64,000 bases of DNA from Undibacterium hunanense (GCF_014284335.1 NZ_JACOGF010000003.1:310001-374000); one strand, 5' to 3'; shown: positions 35,178 through 45,677, counted from the first letter of the stretch. The notes: generated from the sequence alone by a model not told the origin. Made by a program: numbers and translations.

Positions 35178-35915
35178 TCAGCTCGCCTGCAAGCCCAGCA
35201 CCTGTTTTTGCAAGGCGATCAGGTCGTTGATGCCTTCCTGCGCCAGATCCAGCAAATGATTCATGGTGGCGCGATCAAAAGTTTCACCTTCGGCAGTGCC
35301 TTGCACTTCGACAAAATGACCGTTTTCTGTCATGACCACGTTCATGTCGGTATCGCATTGCGAATCTTCAAGATAATCCAGATCCAGTACAGGGTGGGCG
35401 TGGTACACGCCAACAGAAATTGCAGCCACAAAATGCTTGACCGGCACCCGTGCGATAAGCCCACGCTCAACCAGTTTTGAAAACGCATCATATGCTGCCA
35501 CCATGGCACCGGTGATCGAAGCAGTACGCGTACCGCCATCCGCCTGGATGACATCACAATCGATATGCAGCGTGCGTTCACCAAATGCTTCCAGATCAAA
35601 GGCAGCGCGCAATGAACGGCCTATCAAACGCTGGATTTCCTGGGTGCGGCCTGATTGCTTGCCCTTGGCTGCTTCGCGGTCCATACGGCTATGGGTAGAA
35701 CGTGGCAGCATGCCGTATTCAGCCGTCAGCCAGCCCTGCCCTTTGCCTTTTAAAAAGCCGGGCACCTTGTCTTCGATACTGGCGGTACAGATAACGCGGG
35801 TATCGCCAAACTCGATCAGGACCGAGCCTTCTGCATGTTTGGTGAAATGGCGGTTGATTACAACTGGACGCAGGGCGTCCGCTGTACGCCCGCTAGGGCG
35901 AAATGTATTTGACAT
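35178..35915 (-). CDS. rph: Ribonuclease PH
   Basis: A 245-residue phosphorolytic 3'-exonuclease that trims tRNA precursors and takes part in RNA decay. The sequence opens with [20 protein letters not shown] and contains [35 protein letters not shown] and [19 protein letters not shown], all hallmarks of RNase PH including the phosphate-binding region. The length is typical and the C-terminus is intact, unlike the frameshifted K-12 allele. It begins five bases after the stop of the PP2C phosphatase gene, so the kinase/phosphatase pair is physically linked to RNA and nucleotide quality control. Confidence 0.96.
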   Translation of the reverse strand: MSNTFRPSGRTADALRPVVINRHFTKHAEGSVLIEFGDTRVICTASIEDKVPGFLKGKGQGWLTAEYGMLPRSTHSRMDREAAKGKQSGRTQEIQRLIGRSLRAAFDLEAFGERTLHIDCDVIQADGGTRTASITGAMVAAYDAFSKLVERGLIARVPVKHFVAAISVGVYHAHPVLDLDYLEDSQCDTDMNVVMTENGHFVEVQGTAEGETFDRATMNHLLDLAQEGINDLIALQKQVLGLQAS

Positions 35916-35920
35916 GTATT

Positions 35921-36856
35921 TTAGTTTTTAGAAGTAATGCGTGACGATTTATGTATCGCGTTGCGGATTTCGGCAATAGCCTTTTCTATTTCAGCGTCAT
36001 TGAAGACGTCACCATCGGAGGTTTCCACTTCGGCATCCATGGGAGCCTGAATGGTCGTCGTGACAGAACCGATAGGCAGGGTATTGGTGGAAATGATGGT
36101 GGAATTATCCATCCTGTCATCACCTTCCCACATCATGGCCAGGGCGGTGACATTGTCACTCTGCTTGCCGGCAATATCGACGGCAGAGCGTATCAGTTCA
36201 GGCACGGCCCGCACGATGGTATGGTCATGCAGGCGCTGCGCCAGCATATGGTCAGGCAATACCGACCACAGGCCATCGGAACACAGCAGCAGCAAATCAC
36301 CTGGCTGCAAGACCGCACGACGTGATAATTCAACGATAGGTGCATTCGGCGCACCCAGGCAATTGAACAGTTTGTTGCGGTCAGGGTGAGTATGGCGTTC
36401 TGCCGGATCAACCTTGCCTTGCGCAATCAGGGTTTCCAGGCGCGAATGGTCTTTGGTACGAAGCAGAATCTGCCCCTGGCGTATCCAGTACAAACGCGAA
36501 TCACCGCAATGCGCCCAGTAGGCATAACCATTCTGGATCAGGCAGGCGACAATGGTGGTACGCGGGGTTTCCGGCAAATTATTGATGGCGCGATAGCGAT
36601 GTATCTCTTGATGCGCAGCCAGGAAACTGTCTTCCATAAACCGCTCAGGGCGCCCTATCATTGGATGCGCCTGCTGCTGGAAGAGATTACCTATGGTCTG
36701 CATGGCAATGGCGGCTGCCATTTCGCCCATGATATGGCCACCCATGCCATCCGCCAGCAAGAGCAAAATCGAATCGCGAGTGAAGCTATACCCCATTCGA
36801 TCCTGGTTGACCTTACGGCCACCAATATGACTTTCTTGATAAACGGAAAAACGCAT
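35921..36856 (-). CDS. PP2C-type serine/threonine phosphatase
   Basis: A 311-residue soluble phosphatase. PP2C metal and catalytic motifs are visible: [12 protein letters not shown] near the start, [15 protein letters not shown] (metal Asp/Gly), [29 protein letters not shown] and [11 protein letters not shown]. The core ends near residue 240; the last 70 residues are a polar, Thr/Asp-rich tail of low complexity. It is followed by rph after five bases and preceded by a serine/threonine kinase gene 102 bases upstream in the same direction, so the two probably form a reversible phosphorylation pair. Substrates are unknown. Confidence 0.92.
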   Translation of the reverse strand: MRFSVYQESHIGGRKVNQDRMGYSFTRDSILLLLADGMGGHIMGEMAAAIAMQTIGNLFQQQAHPMIGRPERFMEDSFLAAHQEIHRYRAINNLPETPRTTIVACLIQNGYAYWAHCGDSRLYWIRQGQILLRTKDHSRLETLIAQGKVDPAERHTHPDRNKLFNCLGAPNAPIVELSRRAVLQPGDLLLLCSDGLWSVLPDHMLAQRLHDHTIVRAVPELIRSAVDIAGKQSDNVTALAMMWEGDDRMDNSTIISTNTLPIGSVTTTIQAPMDAEVETSDGDVFNDAEIEKAIAEIRNAIHKSSRITSKN

Positions 36857-36958
36857 GTGATATAAAAGTTAATTCTGATTTAATTCAGTTAATGGGGACT
36901 TCTGTTCAGTAGAACAACAGATGGTGTCAAGGACACTGTCATTTGCAAAAATGCAAAT

Positions 36959-37969
36959 CTAATTCAAGGTGCTCTCTTGTATTGTTGTATGGTCGCTTTC
37001 GACTTTTTTTCTTTTACCATTGATGAAAGTGGTGATCTTCAGACGAATTTTTTCCGTAAAAGTCAGTTCTCTCTGTGGCTGCGCCTGTATTGCCAGTGCT
37101 TTTTGCAGGGCAAACACGCTTTGCGGACGTTCCAGCGAATCCAGTTGCAGGCACCAGCGTACCACCTCGATCAATTCAGCAGAGTATAAACCTTCCAGCT
37201 TACGATAATGCCCTTCCATCTTGTCATTGGTCTTGCGCTGGTCAGATGGCTGGGGCGGCGCGCCTACCATGCAGGCAAATATCGAAGCACCTATGCTATA
37301 AATATCAGTCCAGGGGCCAAGGTTACCATTTTTTTGATACAACTCTGGTGCAGCAAAACCTGGCGTGTACATAGGGTACAGCTTGGGTATGTCGGTTTTC
37401 AGGGTTTGTCTGGCAGCGCCAAAATCGAGCAAAATCGGTGTGCCATCCAGGCGCAGGTAAATATTGGCCGGTTTCAAATCCAGATGCAGCAGCTTATTGG
37501 TATGCACTTCACGCAAGCCATTCATGACCTGGTTGAACATACGCCGGATAAAGCGTTCTGACACCAGTGGTTTTTCACCTTTATCGCGGCGACGCAAGAT
37601 ATGCTCTTGCAGCGAACGTCCCGATTCATAGGCCATTACCATATAAACCGTTTCGTTCGCCCGGAAAAAATTGATAACACTCACCACATTGGGGTGAGAA
37701 ATGCGGGCCAGTGCACGGCCTTCTTCAAAAAAACACTTCAGGCCTATGCGGTAAATCGGTAAATTCTCGTTAGAGATCGCAGGTACCAGCTCGCCCTGCT
37801 GACGCAAGGCAAGTGAACTTGGCAAATACTCTTTGATGGCGACAGCATTGCCATCTTCATCAGAAGCCAGGTATACAATACTGAAGCCACCGGACGCAAT
37901 TTTCTTTACAATGCGGTATCCGGCAATTTCCAGTCCATCTGGTAGAGGTGCGTTATTTTGTGCGGCCAT
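36959..37969 (-). CDS. Bacterial serine/threonine protein kinase
   Basis: A 336-residue Hanks-type kinase. It has a Gly-rich loop (IASGGFSIVYLA), the ATP-anchoring Lys46 in VAIKEYLP, the catalytic loop HLDLKPANIYL with Asp164, DFG at about 182-184 and the APE-like FAAPELY. The Arg of the usual HRD motif is Leu here, which may mean it does not need activation-loop phosphorylation. There is no membrane helix or extracellular sensor; the C-terminus is short and basic (INGKRKKVE). The start is the ATG six bases after GGAAGA; a TTG one codon upstream is possible. It pairs with the downstream PP2C gene and is divergent from yicC. Confidence 0.92.
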   Translation of the reverse strand: MAAQNNAPLPDGLEIAGYRIVKKIASGGFSIVYLASDEDGNAVAIKEYLPSSLALRQQGELVPAISNENLPIYRIGLKCFFEEGRALARISHPNVVSVINFFRANETVYMVMAYESGRSLQEHILRRRDKGEKPLVSERFIRRMFNQVMNGLREVHTNKLLHLDLKPANIYLRLDGTPILLDFGAARQTLKTDIPKLYPMYTPGFAAPELYQKNGNLGPWTDIYSIGASIFACMVGAPPQPSDQRKTNDKMEGHYRKLEGLYSAELIEVVRWCLQLDSLERPQSVFALQKALAIQAQPQRELTFTEKIRLKITTFINGKRKKVESDHTTIQESTLN

Positions 37970-38096
37970 CAATCTTCCAATTCACTATACAAAACGGATT
38001 GTGTTGATTATTGCGGTATTTGTAAAGAATATCCTAGTGTCTATTGCGCAATTTTGCCAATCTTATACACAGTTCATCCCTTTTAGAGGAAATACT

Positions 38097-39014
38097 TTGA
38101 GCATTTTTAGCATGACTGGCTACGCCACCAGCACCAATGAAACCGATGCTGGCACCATTACCATAGAGATTAAAAGTGTCAATTCGCGCTTTTTGGACCT
38201 GCAATTCAGGATCAACGATGAATTTCGTGCGGTCGAATCGCAATTCCGGGAAGCACTGACGCGCAAGCTGGCCCGTGGCAAAGTCGAATGTCGCTTCAGT
38301 TTTGGTAAAAAAGTCGCAGAAACCAATCATAAGTCGCTCAATGCCAGCCTGCTGGAGCAATTGTCCATTTTCCAGACGACGCTGAAATCCCGGTTTCCTG
38401 ATGCGGCGCCCTTCACCAACAATGAAATCCTGCGCTGGCCGGGCGTGATTGAAGAAGGTGAAATCAATGCCGAGTTTTTGCAGACCGCCATCAACGATAC
38501 CATCAACAAAACGCTGGAAGCCTTTGTCACCAGCCGTGAACGTGAAGGCGCCGCGCTGGAACAGGTGTTGATCAGCCGCATCACGGCCATGGAAGAAATC
38601 GTCACCCGCATTACGCCGCTGATGCCGCAAATTGTGCAGCAATTCCAGCAAAAAGCCACCACCAGGCTGGAAGAAGCCCTGGGCCTGGCCTTGCAGTCAG
38701 GCGGGTCCAATGCTGGCCAGACCATCACCCGCGAAGAAGCGCTCGACCGTATCCGTCAGGAAGTGACCGTGTACGGCATCCGTGTCGACGTGGCCGAAGA
38801 ACTGGCACGCCTGTCTGCCCATCTGACCGAAACCCGCCATATCCTGAAAAAAGGTGGCCAGGTCGGCAAACGACTCGACTTCATGATGCAGGAACTGAAC
38901 CGTGAAGCCAATACCCTGGGCTCCAAGGCTGCGTCAAAAGAACTGTCGGATGCATCGATGGAATTAAAATTATTGATAGAACAGATGCGCGAGCAAGTGC
39001 AAAACCTTGAATAA
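38097..39014 (+). CDS. yicC: YicC-family endoribonuclease/adaptor
   Basis: A 305-residue protein opening with SIFSMTGYATS, the universally conserved YicC start, and ending with DUF1732 text (GKRLDFMMQELNREANTLGS and MKLLIEQMREQVQNLE-like). YicC proteins act in RNA decay as endoribonucleases or regulators of sRNA turnover and are regularly found next to gmk. The start is a TTG preceded by AGAGG with seven-base spacing; this keeps the SIFSMTGYA sequence intact, and reading frames further upstream overlap the divergent kinase gene. It is followed by gmk after 141 bases. Confidence 0.92.
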   Translation: MSIFSMTGYATSTNETDAGTITIEIKSVNSRFLDLQFRINDEFRAVESQFREALTRKLARGKVECRFSFGKKVAETNHKSLNASLLEQLSIFQTTLKSRFPDAAPFTNNEILRWPGVIEEGEINAEFLQTAINDTINKTLEAFVTSREREGAALEQVLISRITAMEEIVTRITPLMPQIVQQFQQKATTRLEEALGLALQSGGSNAGQTITREEALDRIRQEVTVYGIRVDVAEELARLSAHLTETRHILKKGGQVGKRLDFMMQELNREANTLGSKAASKELSDASMELKLLIEQMREQVQNLE

Positions 39015-39155
39015 GCAGGCACATTTGCTTATACTCCCGCCACTATTTTCTCTGGGAAATAATTAAAAGCAAGGCAGGCAGCGCTTCTCCGCCTGTTTCT
39101 TGAACATCAAGCGCTTTGTTATTAACCAGAATTAACCACACCGGAGGACCGACCC

Positions 39156-39800
39156 ATGCAAGCCAATACTTCGACTGCCGGCAGTCTTTTCGTGGTAGCC
39201 GCGCCTTCTGGTGCAGGTAAATCGACCCTGGTGAATGCCCTGCTCGCTCAGGAACCGGCGATTAAACTGTCGATTTCGTACACCACAAGGCAGCCACGAC
39301 CAGGCGAGCAGGATGGCCGTGAATATCACTTCACGACACCTGAAGACTTTCTGGCACGCAAGGCACAAGGTGAATTTCTGGAATCTGCCGAAGTGCATGG
39401 CAACTACTACGGCACTTCGCGCATCATTATCGAAGCACAGATGCGATCCGGTACTGATGTCTTGCTGGAAATTGACTGGCAAGGCGCGCAACAGGTCAGA
39501 AAGCAATTTCCTGGTGCAGTTGGCATTTTTATCTTGCCGCCATCGATTCCAGCACTGGAAGAACGCCTGAAAAAGCGCGGCCAGGATGAACCACATGTCA
39601 TTACCAAGCGCATTTTGGCTGCGGGCGGTGAAATGGCACACTCTCCTGAGTTCGAATATGTTATTATTAATCAAGACTTTGCGACAGCCTTGTCAGAATT
39701 AAATGCAATCGTGAAAGCAACGCGCTGCCGATTTGCACAACAGGCAACTCGCCATTACGAGCTATTTGCCCAGCTTGGCATTCACGCCAATCCGAATTAA
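39156..39800 (+). CDS. gmk: Guanylate kinase
   Basis: A 214-residue enzyme that phosphorylates GMP to GDP with ATP, essential for GTP and c-di-GMP supply. The P-loop APSGAGKST is at residues 16-24, followed by the GMP-binding signatures [20 protein letters not shown] and [16 protein letters not shown]. The length is normal. GGAGG stands upstream of the ATG. It lies between yicC and rpoZ, a classic order in proteobacteria that continues with spoT. No oddities are seen. Confidence 0.97.
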   Translation: MQANTSTAGSLFVVAAPSGAGKSTLVNALLAQEPAIKLSISYTTRQPRPGEQDGREYHFTTPEDFLARKAQGEFLESAEVHGNYYGTSRIIIEAQMRSGTDVLLEIDWQGAQQVRKQFPGAVGIFILPPSIPALEERLKKRGQDEPHVITKRILAAGGEMAHSPEFEYVIINQDFATALSELNAIVKATRCRFAQQATRHYELFAQLGIHANPN

Positions 39801-39872
39801 TTCGCGAAACTCCACTTGGCAGCATTGGCAATTTTTAGTATTTTGTAAATAATTTAGTATTTAGGAAAAAAC

Positions 39873-40076
39873 ATGGCACGTATCACCATTGAAGACGCTC
39901 TGAAACAAATCCCTAACCGCTTCCAGTTGACTCTGTGTGCCACTTATCGTGCCCGCCAATTGCTGCAAGGCCATACACCAAAAGTGGACTCCAAGGACAA
40001 GCCTACCGTGATCGCCCTGCGCGAAATCGCTGAAGGCAAAATCGGTATTGAAATGTTGAAGAAGGTACCTGTTTAA
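39873..40076 (+). CDS. rpoZ: RNA polymerase omega subunit
   Basis: A 67-residue protein beginning [20 protein letters not shown], the typical betaproteobacterial omega sequence, followed by [14 protein letters not shown] and EKIGIEML-like C-terminal text. Omega helps the beta-prime subunit fold and, with its N-terminus, forms the ppGpp binding site 1 of RNA polymerase. That is fitting, since spoT is the next gene. AGGA lies upstream of the ATG. The gene is intact. Confidence 0.97.
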   Translation: MARITIEDALKQIPNRFQLTLCATYRARQLLQGHTPKVDSKDKPTVIALREIAEGKIGIEMLKKVPV

Positions 40077-40159
40077 GCGTCGTTACACGATAGGTTTATT
40101 TATATCGTAAGCAAACACGCTCATATCAAGCCAGTATTCATCGGCCGGGACCACTCAGA

Positions 40160-42454
40160 ATGAACCTTAATGACAGTTATTCATCTCTGGAAATCAAACC
40201 GGCCGAATCAGCATCAGTCGCGCTTCCTCCTGCGCGCACCATTCCTGTAAAACATACTTCACCACTCGACGACCTGAACGGCGTGCGCGCACCCGCCAAT
40301 ATGACAGGCGTGGCATCCATCACTGCGCTGACCAATCGCATCGGCGAATACATGTCTGCCAGCGAATTGAAGCTGGTGAGAGAAGCCTATCGCTTTTCAG
40401 ATGAAATGCATCTGGGACAGGTGCGCAAGTCAGGCGAACCCTATATTTCCCACCCCATCGCCGTTGCGGAAATCTGTGCTGAATGGAAGCTGGACGTGCA
40501 GGCCATCATGGCGGCACTGCTGCATGACGTCATGGAAGATCAGGACGTCAAGAAAGAGGAACTGATAGAACGCTTTGGTGCACCGGTGGCGACTCTGGTG
40601 GATGGTTTGTCCAAGCTGGAAAAAATCGAGTTTCAAAGCCAGATCGAAGCCCAGGCAGAGAATTTCCGCAAGATGTTGCTGGCAATGGCGCGCGATGTCC
40701 GTGTCATCCTGGTCAAGCTGGCTGACCGCCTGCACAATATGCGCACTCTGGGCGTCATGTCGCCCGAGAAAAAACGCCGTATCTCGCGCGAAACCATGGA
40801 TGTGTATGTGCCTATCGCGCACCGTCTTGGTTTAAACAATATTTATCGTGAATTGCAGGACCTGGCGTTTTCGCACTTGTACCCCATGCGTTACCGCACC
40901 CTGTCCAAGGCAGTCAAGGCAGCGCGCGGTAATCGTCGCGAAGTGGTCAACAAGATCATGGAAGCAGTAAAGTCCACCCTGGCAGACGCTGGTATCAAGG
41001 CCGAAGTCTATGGGCGCGAAAAAACCCTGTACGGCATCTACCGCAAGATGCATGACAAACACCTGAGCTTTTCCCAGGTACTGGATGTATATGGCTTCCG
41101 CATTGTTGTGACGGATCTGCGTGACAGTTATTACGCCCTGGGCAGCCTGCACGCCCTGTACAAGCCCATGCCAGGCAAGTTCAAGGACTATATCGCCATC
41201 CCCAAAACGAATGGCTACCAGTCCTTGCACACCACCCTGATTGGCCCGTATGGCACACCAGTCGAATTCCAGATCCGCACCCGCGACATGCATCATGTGG
41301 CAGAATCCGGCGTCGCTGCGCACTGGCTGTACAAGAATGAAGAAGGCAGCCTGACTGACCTGCAACAACGCACGCATGCCTGGCTGCAGTCACTGCTGGA
41401 TATACAGAAACAAACCGGTGATTCGGCTGAATTTCTGGAACACGTCAAAATCGACCTGTTCCCTGATTCTGTCTATGTATTCACCCCTAAATCCAAAATT
41501 ATTGCACTGCCCCGCGGCGCAACCGCTTTGGATTTTGCCTATAACATTCATACCGACATCGGTGACCAGGCCATCGCCACCCGCATCAACCATGAACCCG
41601 TACCACTGCGTTCAGAATTGAAGAATGGCGACATCGTTGAGATCATTACCTCACCCAATTCGCGCCCTACGCCGAACTGGCTGACTTATGTGCGCACAGG
41701 CAAGGCCAGGTCGGCGATCCGTCATTACCTGCGCACCATCAACCTGAATGAATCGACTGAACTGGGCAAACAGTTGCTGGCGCAGGCATTGCTGTCAGTG
41801 AATCTAAACCCCGATCTGCCACCACCGCTGGTCGATAAACTGCTGAACGAATCCAGTGCCAAGTCGCTGGATGAAATTCATACCGACATAGGCATAGGCA
41901 AGCGCATGGCTGCTCTGGTTGCCAGACATATACTGGATCTGGTCGAGGATGACTCCCCTTCCATTCCTTTCCAGCAGTATGGTGACAAGATGGCCAACAA
42001 GCGCGATCCTGTCATCATTTATGGCAGTGAAGGCCTGTCGGTGCAACTGGCAGCATGTTGCCTGCCTATTCCTGGTGATGGCATCGTTGGCCAGTTAAAA
42101 CGCGATCAGGGCCTGGTCGTACATACCGATGATTGTGAATACGCCAAACGTCTGCACATCAAGGAACCGGATCGCTGGATAGACGTTAATTGGGGTGAAG
42201 ACCTGAACCGGCGCTTTGATTGTCGCATTGCCGTCACTGTCAGCAATGAGCGTGGCGCACTGGCACGCATCGCTGCAGAAATCGGTGAATCCGATGCCAA
42301 TATCAGCCATGTCAACATGGAAGATGGCGATGCCAACGACATGACCAATATCCATTTCACGATACAGATAGAAGGCCGCACCCATCTTGCCAAAATCATG
42401 CGCAACATCAAACACCTGACCGGTGTCACGCGCATTGTCAGGGAACACGGTTAA
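40160..42454 (+). CDS. spoT: Bifunctional (p)ppGpp synthetase/hydrolase SpoT/Rel
   Basis: A 764-residue stringent-response enzyme. The hydrolase HD domain is intact (YISHPIAVAEI with His98, LLHDVMEDQDV with His122-Asp123 and Glu126-Asp127). The synthetase domain (about 290-430) has GREKTLYGIYRKM and YIAIPKTNGYQSLHTTLIGP. Next come the TGS domain (VYVFTPKSKIIALPRGATAL, about 440-500), a helical/zinc-finger region with CCLPIPGDGIVG, and a C-terminal ACT domain (about 690-764). This is the full RSH layout. An N-terminal extension of about 50 residues precedes the HD domain, so a later in-frame start is possible. It follows rpoZ after 83 bases. Confidence 0.95.
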   Translation: MNLNDSYSSLEIKPAESASVALPPARTIPVKHTSPLDDLNGVRAPANMTGVASITALTNRIGEYMSASELKLVREAYRFSDEMHLGQVRKSGEPYISHPIAVAEICAEWKLDVQAIMAALLHDVMEDQDVKKEELIERFGAPVATLVDGLSKLEKIEFQSQIEAQAENFRKMLLAMARDVRVILVKLADRLHNMRTLGVMSPEKKRRISRETMDVYVPIAHRLGLNNIYRELQDLAFSHLYPMRYRTLSKAVKAARGNRREVVNKIMEAVKSTLADAGIKAEVYGREKTLYGIYRKMHDKHLSFSQVLDVYGFRIVVTDLRDSYYALGSLHALYKPMPGKFKDYIAIPKTNGYQSLHTTLIGPYGTPVEFQIRTRDMHHVAESGVAAHWLYKNEEGSLTDLQQRTHAWLQSLLDIQKQTGDSAEFLEHVKIDLFPDSVYVFTPKSKIIALPRGATALDFAYNIHTDIGDQAIATRINHEPVPLRSELKNGDIVEIITSPNSRPTPNWLTYVRTGKARSAIRHYLRTINLNESTELGKQLLAQALLSVNLNPDLPPPLVDKLLNESSAKSLDEIHTDIGIGKRMAALVARHILDLVEDDSPSIPFQQYGDKMANKRDPVIIYGSEGLSVQLAACCLPIPGDGIVGQLKRDQGLVVHTDDCEYAKRLHIKEPDRWIDVNWGEDLNRRFDCRIAVTVSNERGALARIAAEIGESDANISHVNMEDGDANDMTNIHFTIQIEGRTHLAKIMRNIKHLTGVTRIVREHG

Positions 42455-42515
42455 GCTAGCTGGACCACTTCAGCAGCAACCGCGCACCAGCAAACAAGCC
42501 ATACTGCCCTCATGT

Positions 42516-43064
42516 TCACGCTGGGTAGTCAACCTCAAGAATCGTCAGCTCGTCAACACCACCAGGCGTGCGCAGGGTCACGGTATCGCCTGCCCTGGCC
42601 TTGATCAGGGCCCGGGCCACCGGTGAAATCCAGCTGATCTTGCCTTGCAGGGGATCAAACTCATCTACCCCGACGATGCGGACAGTCACTTCATCTCCAT
42701 GCTGGTTTTCATAGGTGACGGTGGCACCAAAAAATACCTGGTCAGACCCATGGTGCACGCTGGAATCAAATACTTCGGCAATGTCGAGACGCTTGGTCAG
42801 AAAGCGTATGCGCCGGTCAATTTCGCGCAAGCGTCGTTTGCCATAGATATAGTCGCCGTTCTCTGAACGGTCTCCATTTGATGCTGCCCAGTGCACTATA
42901 TTGACAACCTCGGGTCGCTCAACATCCATCAGGTGCAAAAACTCTTCCTTCATGCGCTGATGTCCTTCCGGCGTCATGTAGTTTTTTACGCCAGCAGGAA
43001 TAGCCGGTGCGCCGAATTCTTCGTCGTCATCGGAGTCTGACTCTTTGATAAATGCTTTGCTCAT
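42516..43064 (-). CDS. greB: Transcription elongation factor GreB
   Basis: A 182-residue factor that stimulates cleavage of backtracked RNA by RNA polymerase. An acidic N-terminal tail (ESDSDDDEEFG, residues 8-18) precedes the GreA/GreB coiled coil (ASNGDRSENGDYIYGKRRLREIDRRI with the catalytic acidic tip) and the FKBP-like C-terminal domain (SWISPVARALIKARAGDTV). The YGKRRLREIDRRIRFL stretch is GreB-specific. It is convergent with spoT and divergent from the response-regulator gene. Confidence 0.95.
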   Translation of the reverse strand: MSKAFIKESDSDDDEEFGAPAIPAGVKNYMTPEGHQRMKEEFLHLMDVERPEVVNIVHWAASNGDRSENGDYIYGKRRLREIDRRIRFLTKRLDIAEVFDSSVHHGSDQVFFGATVTYENQHGDEVTVRIVGVDEFDPLQGKISWISPVARALIKARAGDTVTLRTPGGVDELTILEVDYPA

Positions 43065-43295
43065 TGCATGATTGTAACGGACTTGAAGGATTTAATTTTC
43101 TTTGTAGCACCAAAATCTGTGCATCCCTTATAAAATAGCTGGGACCTGCATGTCGGATGCAATTAAATTTAAAGCAAGCAAGCCTCTTTACCACTACGAT
43201 CTGGTTCACACTGAGCCAGCTACCAGTGTTGCATAATGTGACAAGCTTGCATTTTTCAGTAATGTGCAGAGGTCTGAACAAGAAATGGATTTTGC

Positions 43296-43943
43296 ATGAC
43301 AGAAAAAGCAGCAATTAATGTACTTATCGTAGACGATCATGCGGTTGTCCGTGAAGGCATTAAAAGCATTATATCTACCAGTACTGATATTGCCGTCGTT
43401 GCCGAAGCAGAAACCGGGCTGGAAGCCATACGCCTGTGCCGCCAGCATGAGCTACAGGTGATATTGCTGGATATTTCCCTGCCCGACAAAAACGGCATCG
43501 AAGTGCTGAAACAGATCAAATCAGAAAACCCGGGTGTTGCCGTGCTGATGTTTTCCATCCACAGGGAAGACCAGTATGCAGTGCGGGCGCTGAAAGCCGG
43601 GGCAGCAGGCTACCTGAACAAGCAAAGCGGCGGCAGCCAGATTCTGGATGCCATACGCCAGATTTCACGCGGCCTGAAATACATCAGCCCGCAACTGGCA
43701 CAGGAACTGGCCAACAATCTCAACCAGGAGCATGAAGACGCCCTGCACAAGACCCTGTCTGACCGCGAGTTTCAAACCATGACGCTGATCGCCTCGGGCA
43801 AATCGGTCAGTGACATTGCAAAAGAATTGTCACTTTCTGTAAAAACCATTAGCGAATACCGCTCGAGAATTCTTTTGAAGATGAAATTGCGGCACAATGC
43901 AGAGCTAACGCACTATGCCATCAAGAATCAGCTTGTAGATTAG
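43296..43943 (+). CDS. NarL/FixJ-family response regulator
   Basis: A 215-residue two-component regulator. The receiver domain (about 6-120) has acidic-pocket Asp13/Asp14 (VDDH), the phosphoacceptor Asp59 in ILLDISLPDKNG, and the conserved Lys in AAGYLNKQSGG. The C-terminal LuxR-type helix-turn-helix (about 150-210) reads LSDREFQTMTLIASGKSVSD then IAKELSLSVKTISEYRSRIL. No partner histidine kinase gene is adjacent; the next gene is a diguanylate cyclase 87 bases downstream in the same direction, which may be co-transcribed. Targets are unknown. Confidence 0.93.
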   Translation: MTEKAAINVLIVDDHAVVREGIKSIISTSTDIAVVAEAETGLEAIRLCRQHELQVILLDISLPDKNGIEVLKQIKSENPGVAVLMFSIHREDQYAVRALKAGAAGYLNKQSGGSQILDAIRQISRGLKYISPQLAQELANNLNQEHEDALHKTLSDREFQTMTLIASGKSVSDIAKELSLSVKTISEYRSRILLKMKLRHNAELTHYAIKNQLVD

Positions 43944-44030
43944 AAGGCAATATCGATGTGTAATCCGACCAGAACTTCAGCAATACTTTTATTGCAACAC
44001 CTTTGTTGGTAACGCCATTGGCAGAGCACC

Positions 44031-45677
44031 ATGTCAAAAACTCCAAATAATTCGCAATTCAAAACCCCGACTGACATCGCGCGCGAAACCTTCCGGCAGT
44101 TGGCCATACAAAGAATTGCGCCTACGCCCGATGCTTATCGCAAGTTGTATAACGACATATCCGGCGTCATTGACCCGCCACCAGAAGTGGTTGCCGAAGC
44201 GGCCGCGCCAGTGTCGGAAGCTGAAAATCTGCTGGCAGGTTTTGCGACCGGCCTGCAAGCTTCACAAACCGATTTATCGACCTTTGGTCTGCGCTTCAAT
44301 CGCGCGATTAAATCTGGCAACTGGCCCGACCTGGGCCGGGCGCTGACACAACTGACAGAACGCATTACCGCCCCGCCCCCTGCACCATCCAGCAATAACA
44401 TCAGCCTGGTCGATCCTGCTCCCGTAGCACAGACAAAAAATATTTCACTGGTGGACGATGCACCAGTGGAAGACACACGAGTACGGCTGCTCAAGGATTT
44501 GCTGCATCGCACACTGGCCCTGGCGCTGACATCACTACTCAAACCCAGTCCGCCACTATCGAATGAATCTGAAAGCCTGGCACAGGCAGTCAAAGTCGCC
44601 GGTAATGAGAGTGAACTGAACCATATTGCTGCACGCCTCAAGCAATTGTGCTTTCAAATAGAATTGCAAAGCGGCGACGGTGCCGAACAGCAGGAATTAC
44701 TGTTGCGTCTGTTTGATTTGTTGTTGACGAATATTCATGATCTGCTCGACAACGATAACTGGCTGCGCGGCCAGATTGAAGTGGTGCAGAATCTGATAGC
44801 TGGTCCGATAGATCATCGCGCCCTGCAAGAAGCCACCCGCAGCCTGAAAGATGTGATCTACAAGCAGGGTGTACTCAAATCCAGCATTGCAGAGTCGAAA
44901 ACCTCCGTCAAGAACATGATGACGGCGTTTATCGACAGGCTCAATGCCATGGCTGACAGCACCGGCGCCTACCAGCATAAAATGGGAGCCTATTCGCAGC
45001 AGTTGAGTACTGCCAAAGATGTTGCTGAAGTCACCAATCTGATCGCCAGCATCCTCAATGAAACAAAGGAAGTCCAGGTTGAAACCCTGCGTTCCAGAGA
45101 CATGATCGTGGCTGCGCAAAAAGAAGTCACTGAAGCAGAAGCCCGCATCAAGGAGCTGGAAAACAAACTCGCCCAGATGAGTGAACTGGTCAGGGAAGAT
45201 CAGCTTACCGGCAGCCTGAACCGACGTGGCATGGATGATGTGTTCGAGCGCGAAGCAGACCGGGCAGACCGCCGACAGACACCGCTGTGCGTGGCCTTGC
45301 TTGATCTGGACAATTTCAAAAAACTGAATGACACCCACGGCCATGCCGCAGGTGATGAAGCACTGGTGCATCTGGTACGCATCGTCAAGCAAACCCTGCG
45401 TTCTATCGATATGGTAGCCCGCTATGGTGGTGAAGAATTTGTCATCATCATGCCGGAAACCGAACTTGAAGAAGCCGCGCAGGCAATGATACGTGTGCAA
45501 CGTGAGCTGACCAAGCACTTCTTTACGGCAAACGAACAAAGGCTGTTTATCACCTTCAGTGCCGGTGTTGCCTTGCGCAACCCGAAAGAACCGCAAGATG
45601 CCACCATCAAACGGGCAGACAAGGCCATGTACGAGGCCAAACAGTCAGGCAAAAACCGGGTGATCAAGGCACCCTGA
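44031..45677 (+). CDS. Soluble diguanylate cyclase (GGDEF)
   Basis: A 548-residue cytoplasmic protein. The N-terminal 380 residues are helical with a Pro/Ala-rich linker (about 110-150) containing an imperfect duplication NISLVDPAPVAQTK / NISLVDDAPVEDTR, and end in a coiled coil (EVTEAEARIKELENKLAQMS). The GGDEF domain has active GGEEF at 466-470 and an intact RxxD inhibition site (RSID) five residues before it, so it should make c-di-GMP under feedback control. The N-terminal region resembles those of other betaproteobacterial cyclases with unknown sensory input. A bidirectional terminator follows. Confidence 0.93.
   Translation: MSKTPNNSQFKTPTDIARETFRQLAIQRIAPTPDAYRKLYNDISGVIDPPPEVVAEAAAPVSEAENLLAGFATGLQASQTDLSTFGLRFNRAIKSGNWPDLGRALTQLTERITAPPPAPSSNNISLVDPAPVAQTKNISLVDDAPVEDTRVRLLKDLLHRTLALALTSLLKPSPPLSNESESLAQAVKVAGNESELNHIAARLKQLCFQIELQSGDGAEQQELLLRLFDLLLTNIHDLLDNDNWLRGQIEVVQNLIAGPIDHRALQEATRSLKDVIYKQGVLKSSIAESKTSVKNMMTAFIDRLNAMADSTGAYQHKMGAYSQQLSTAKDVAEVTNLIASILNETKEVQVETLRSRDMIVAAQKEVTEAEARIKELENKLAQMSELVREDQLTGSLNRRGMDDVFEREADRADRRQTPLCVALLDLDNFKKLNDTHGHAAGDEALVHLVRIVKQTLRSIDMVARYGGEEFVIIMPETELEEAAQAMIRVQRELTKHFFTANEQRLFITFSAGVALRNPKEPQDATIKRADKAMYEAKQSGKNRVIKAP

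Noticed and set aside
44401-44480. Duplicated NISLVD-PAP segment in the soluble cyclase as a frameshift or assembly artefact
   Set aside because: The frame stays open on both sides and the duplication is imperfect and lies in a Pro-rich linker, where small duplications are tolerated.
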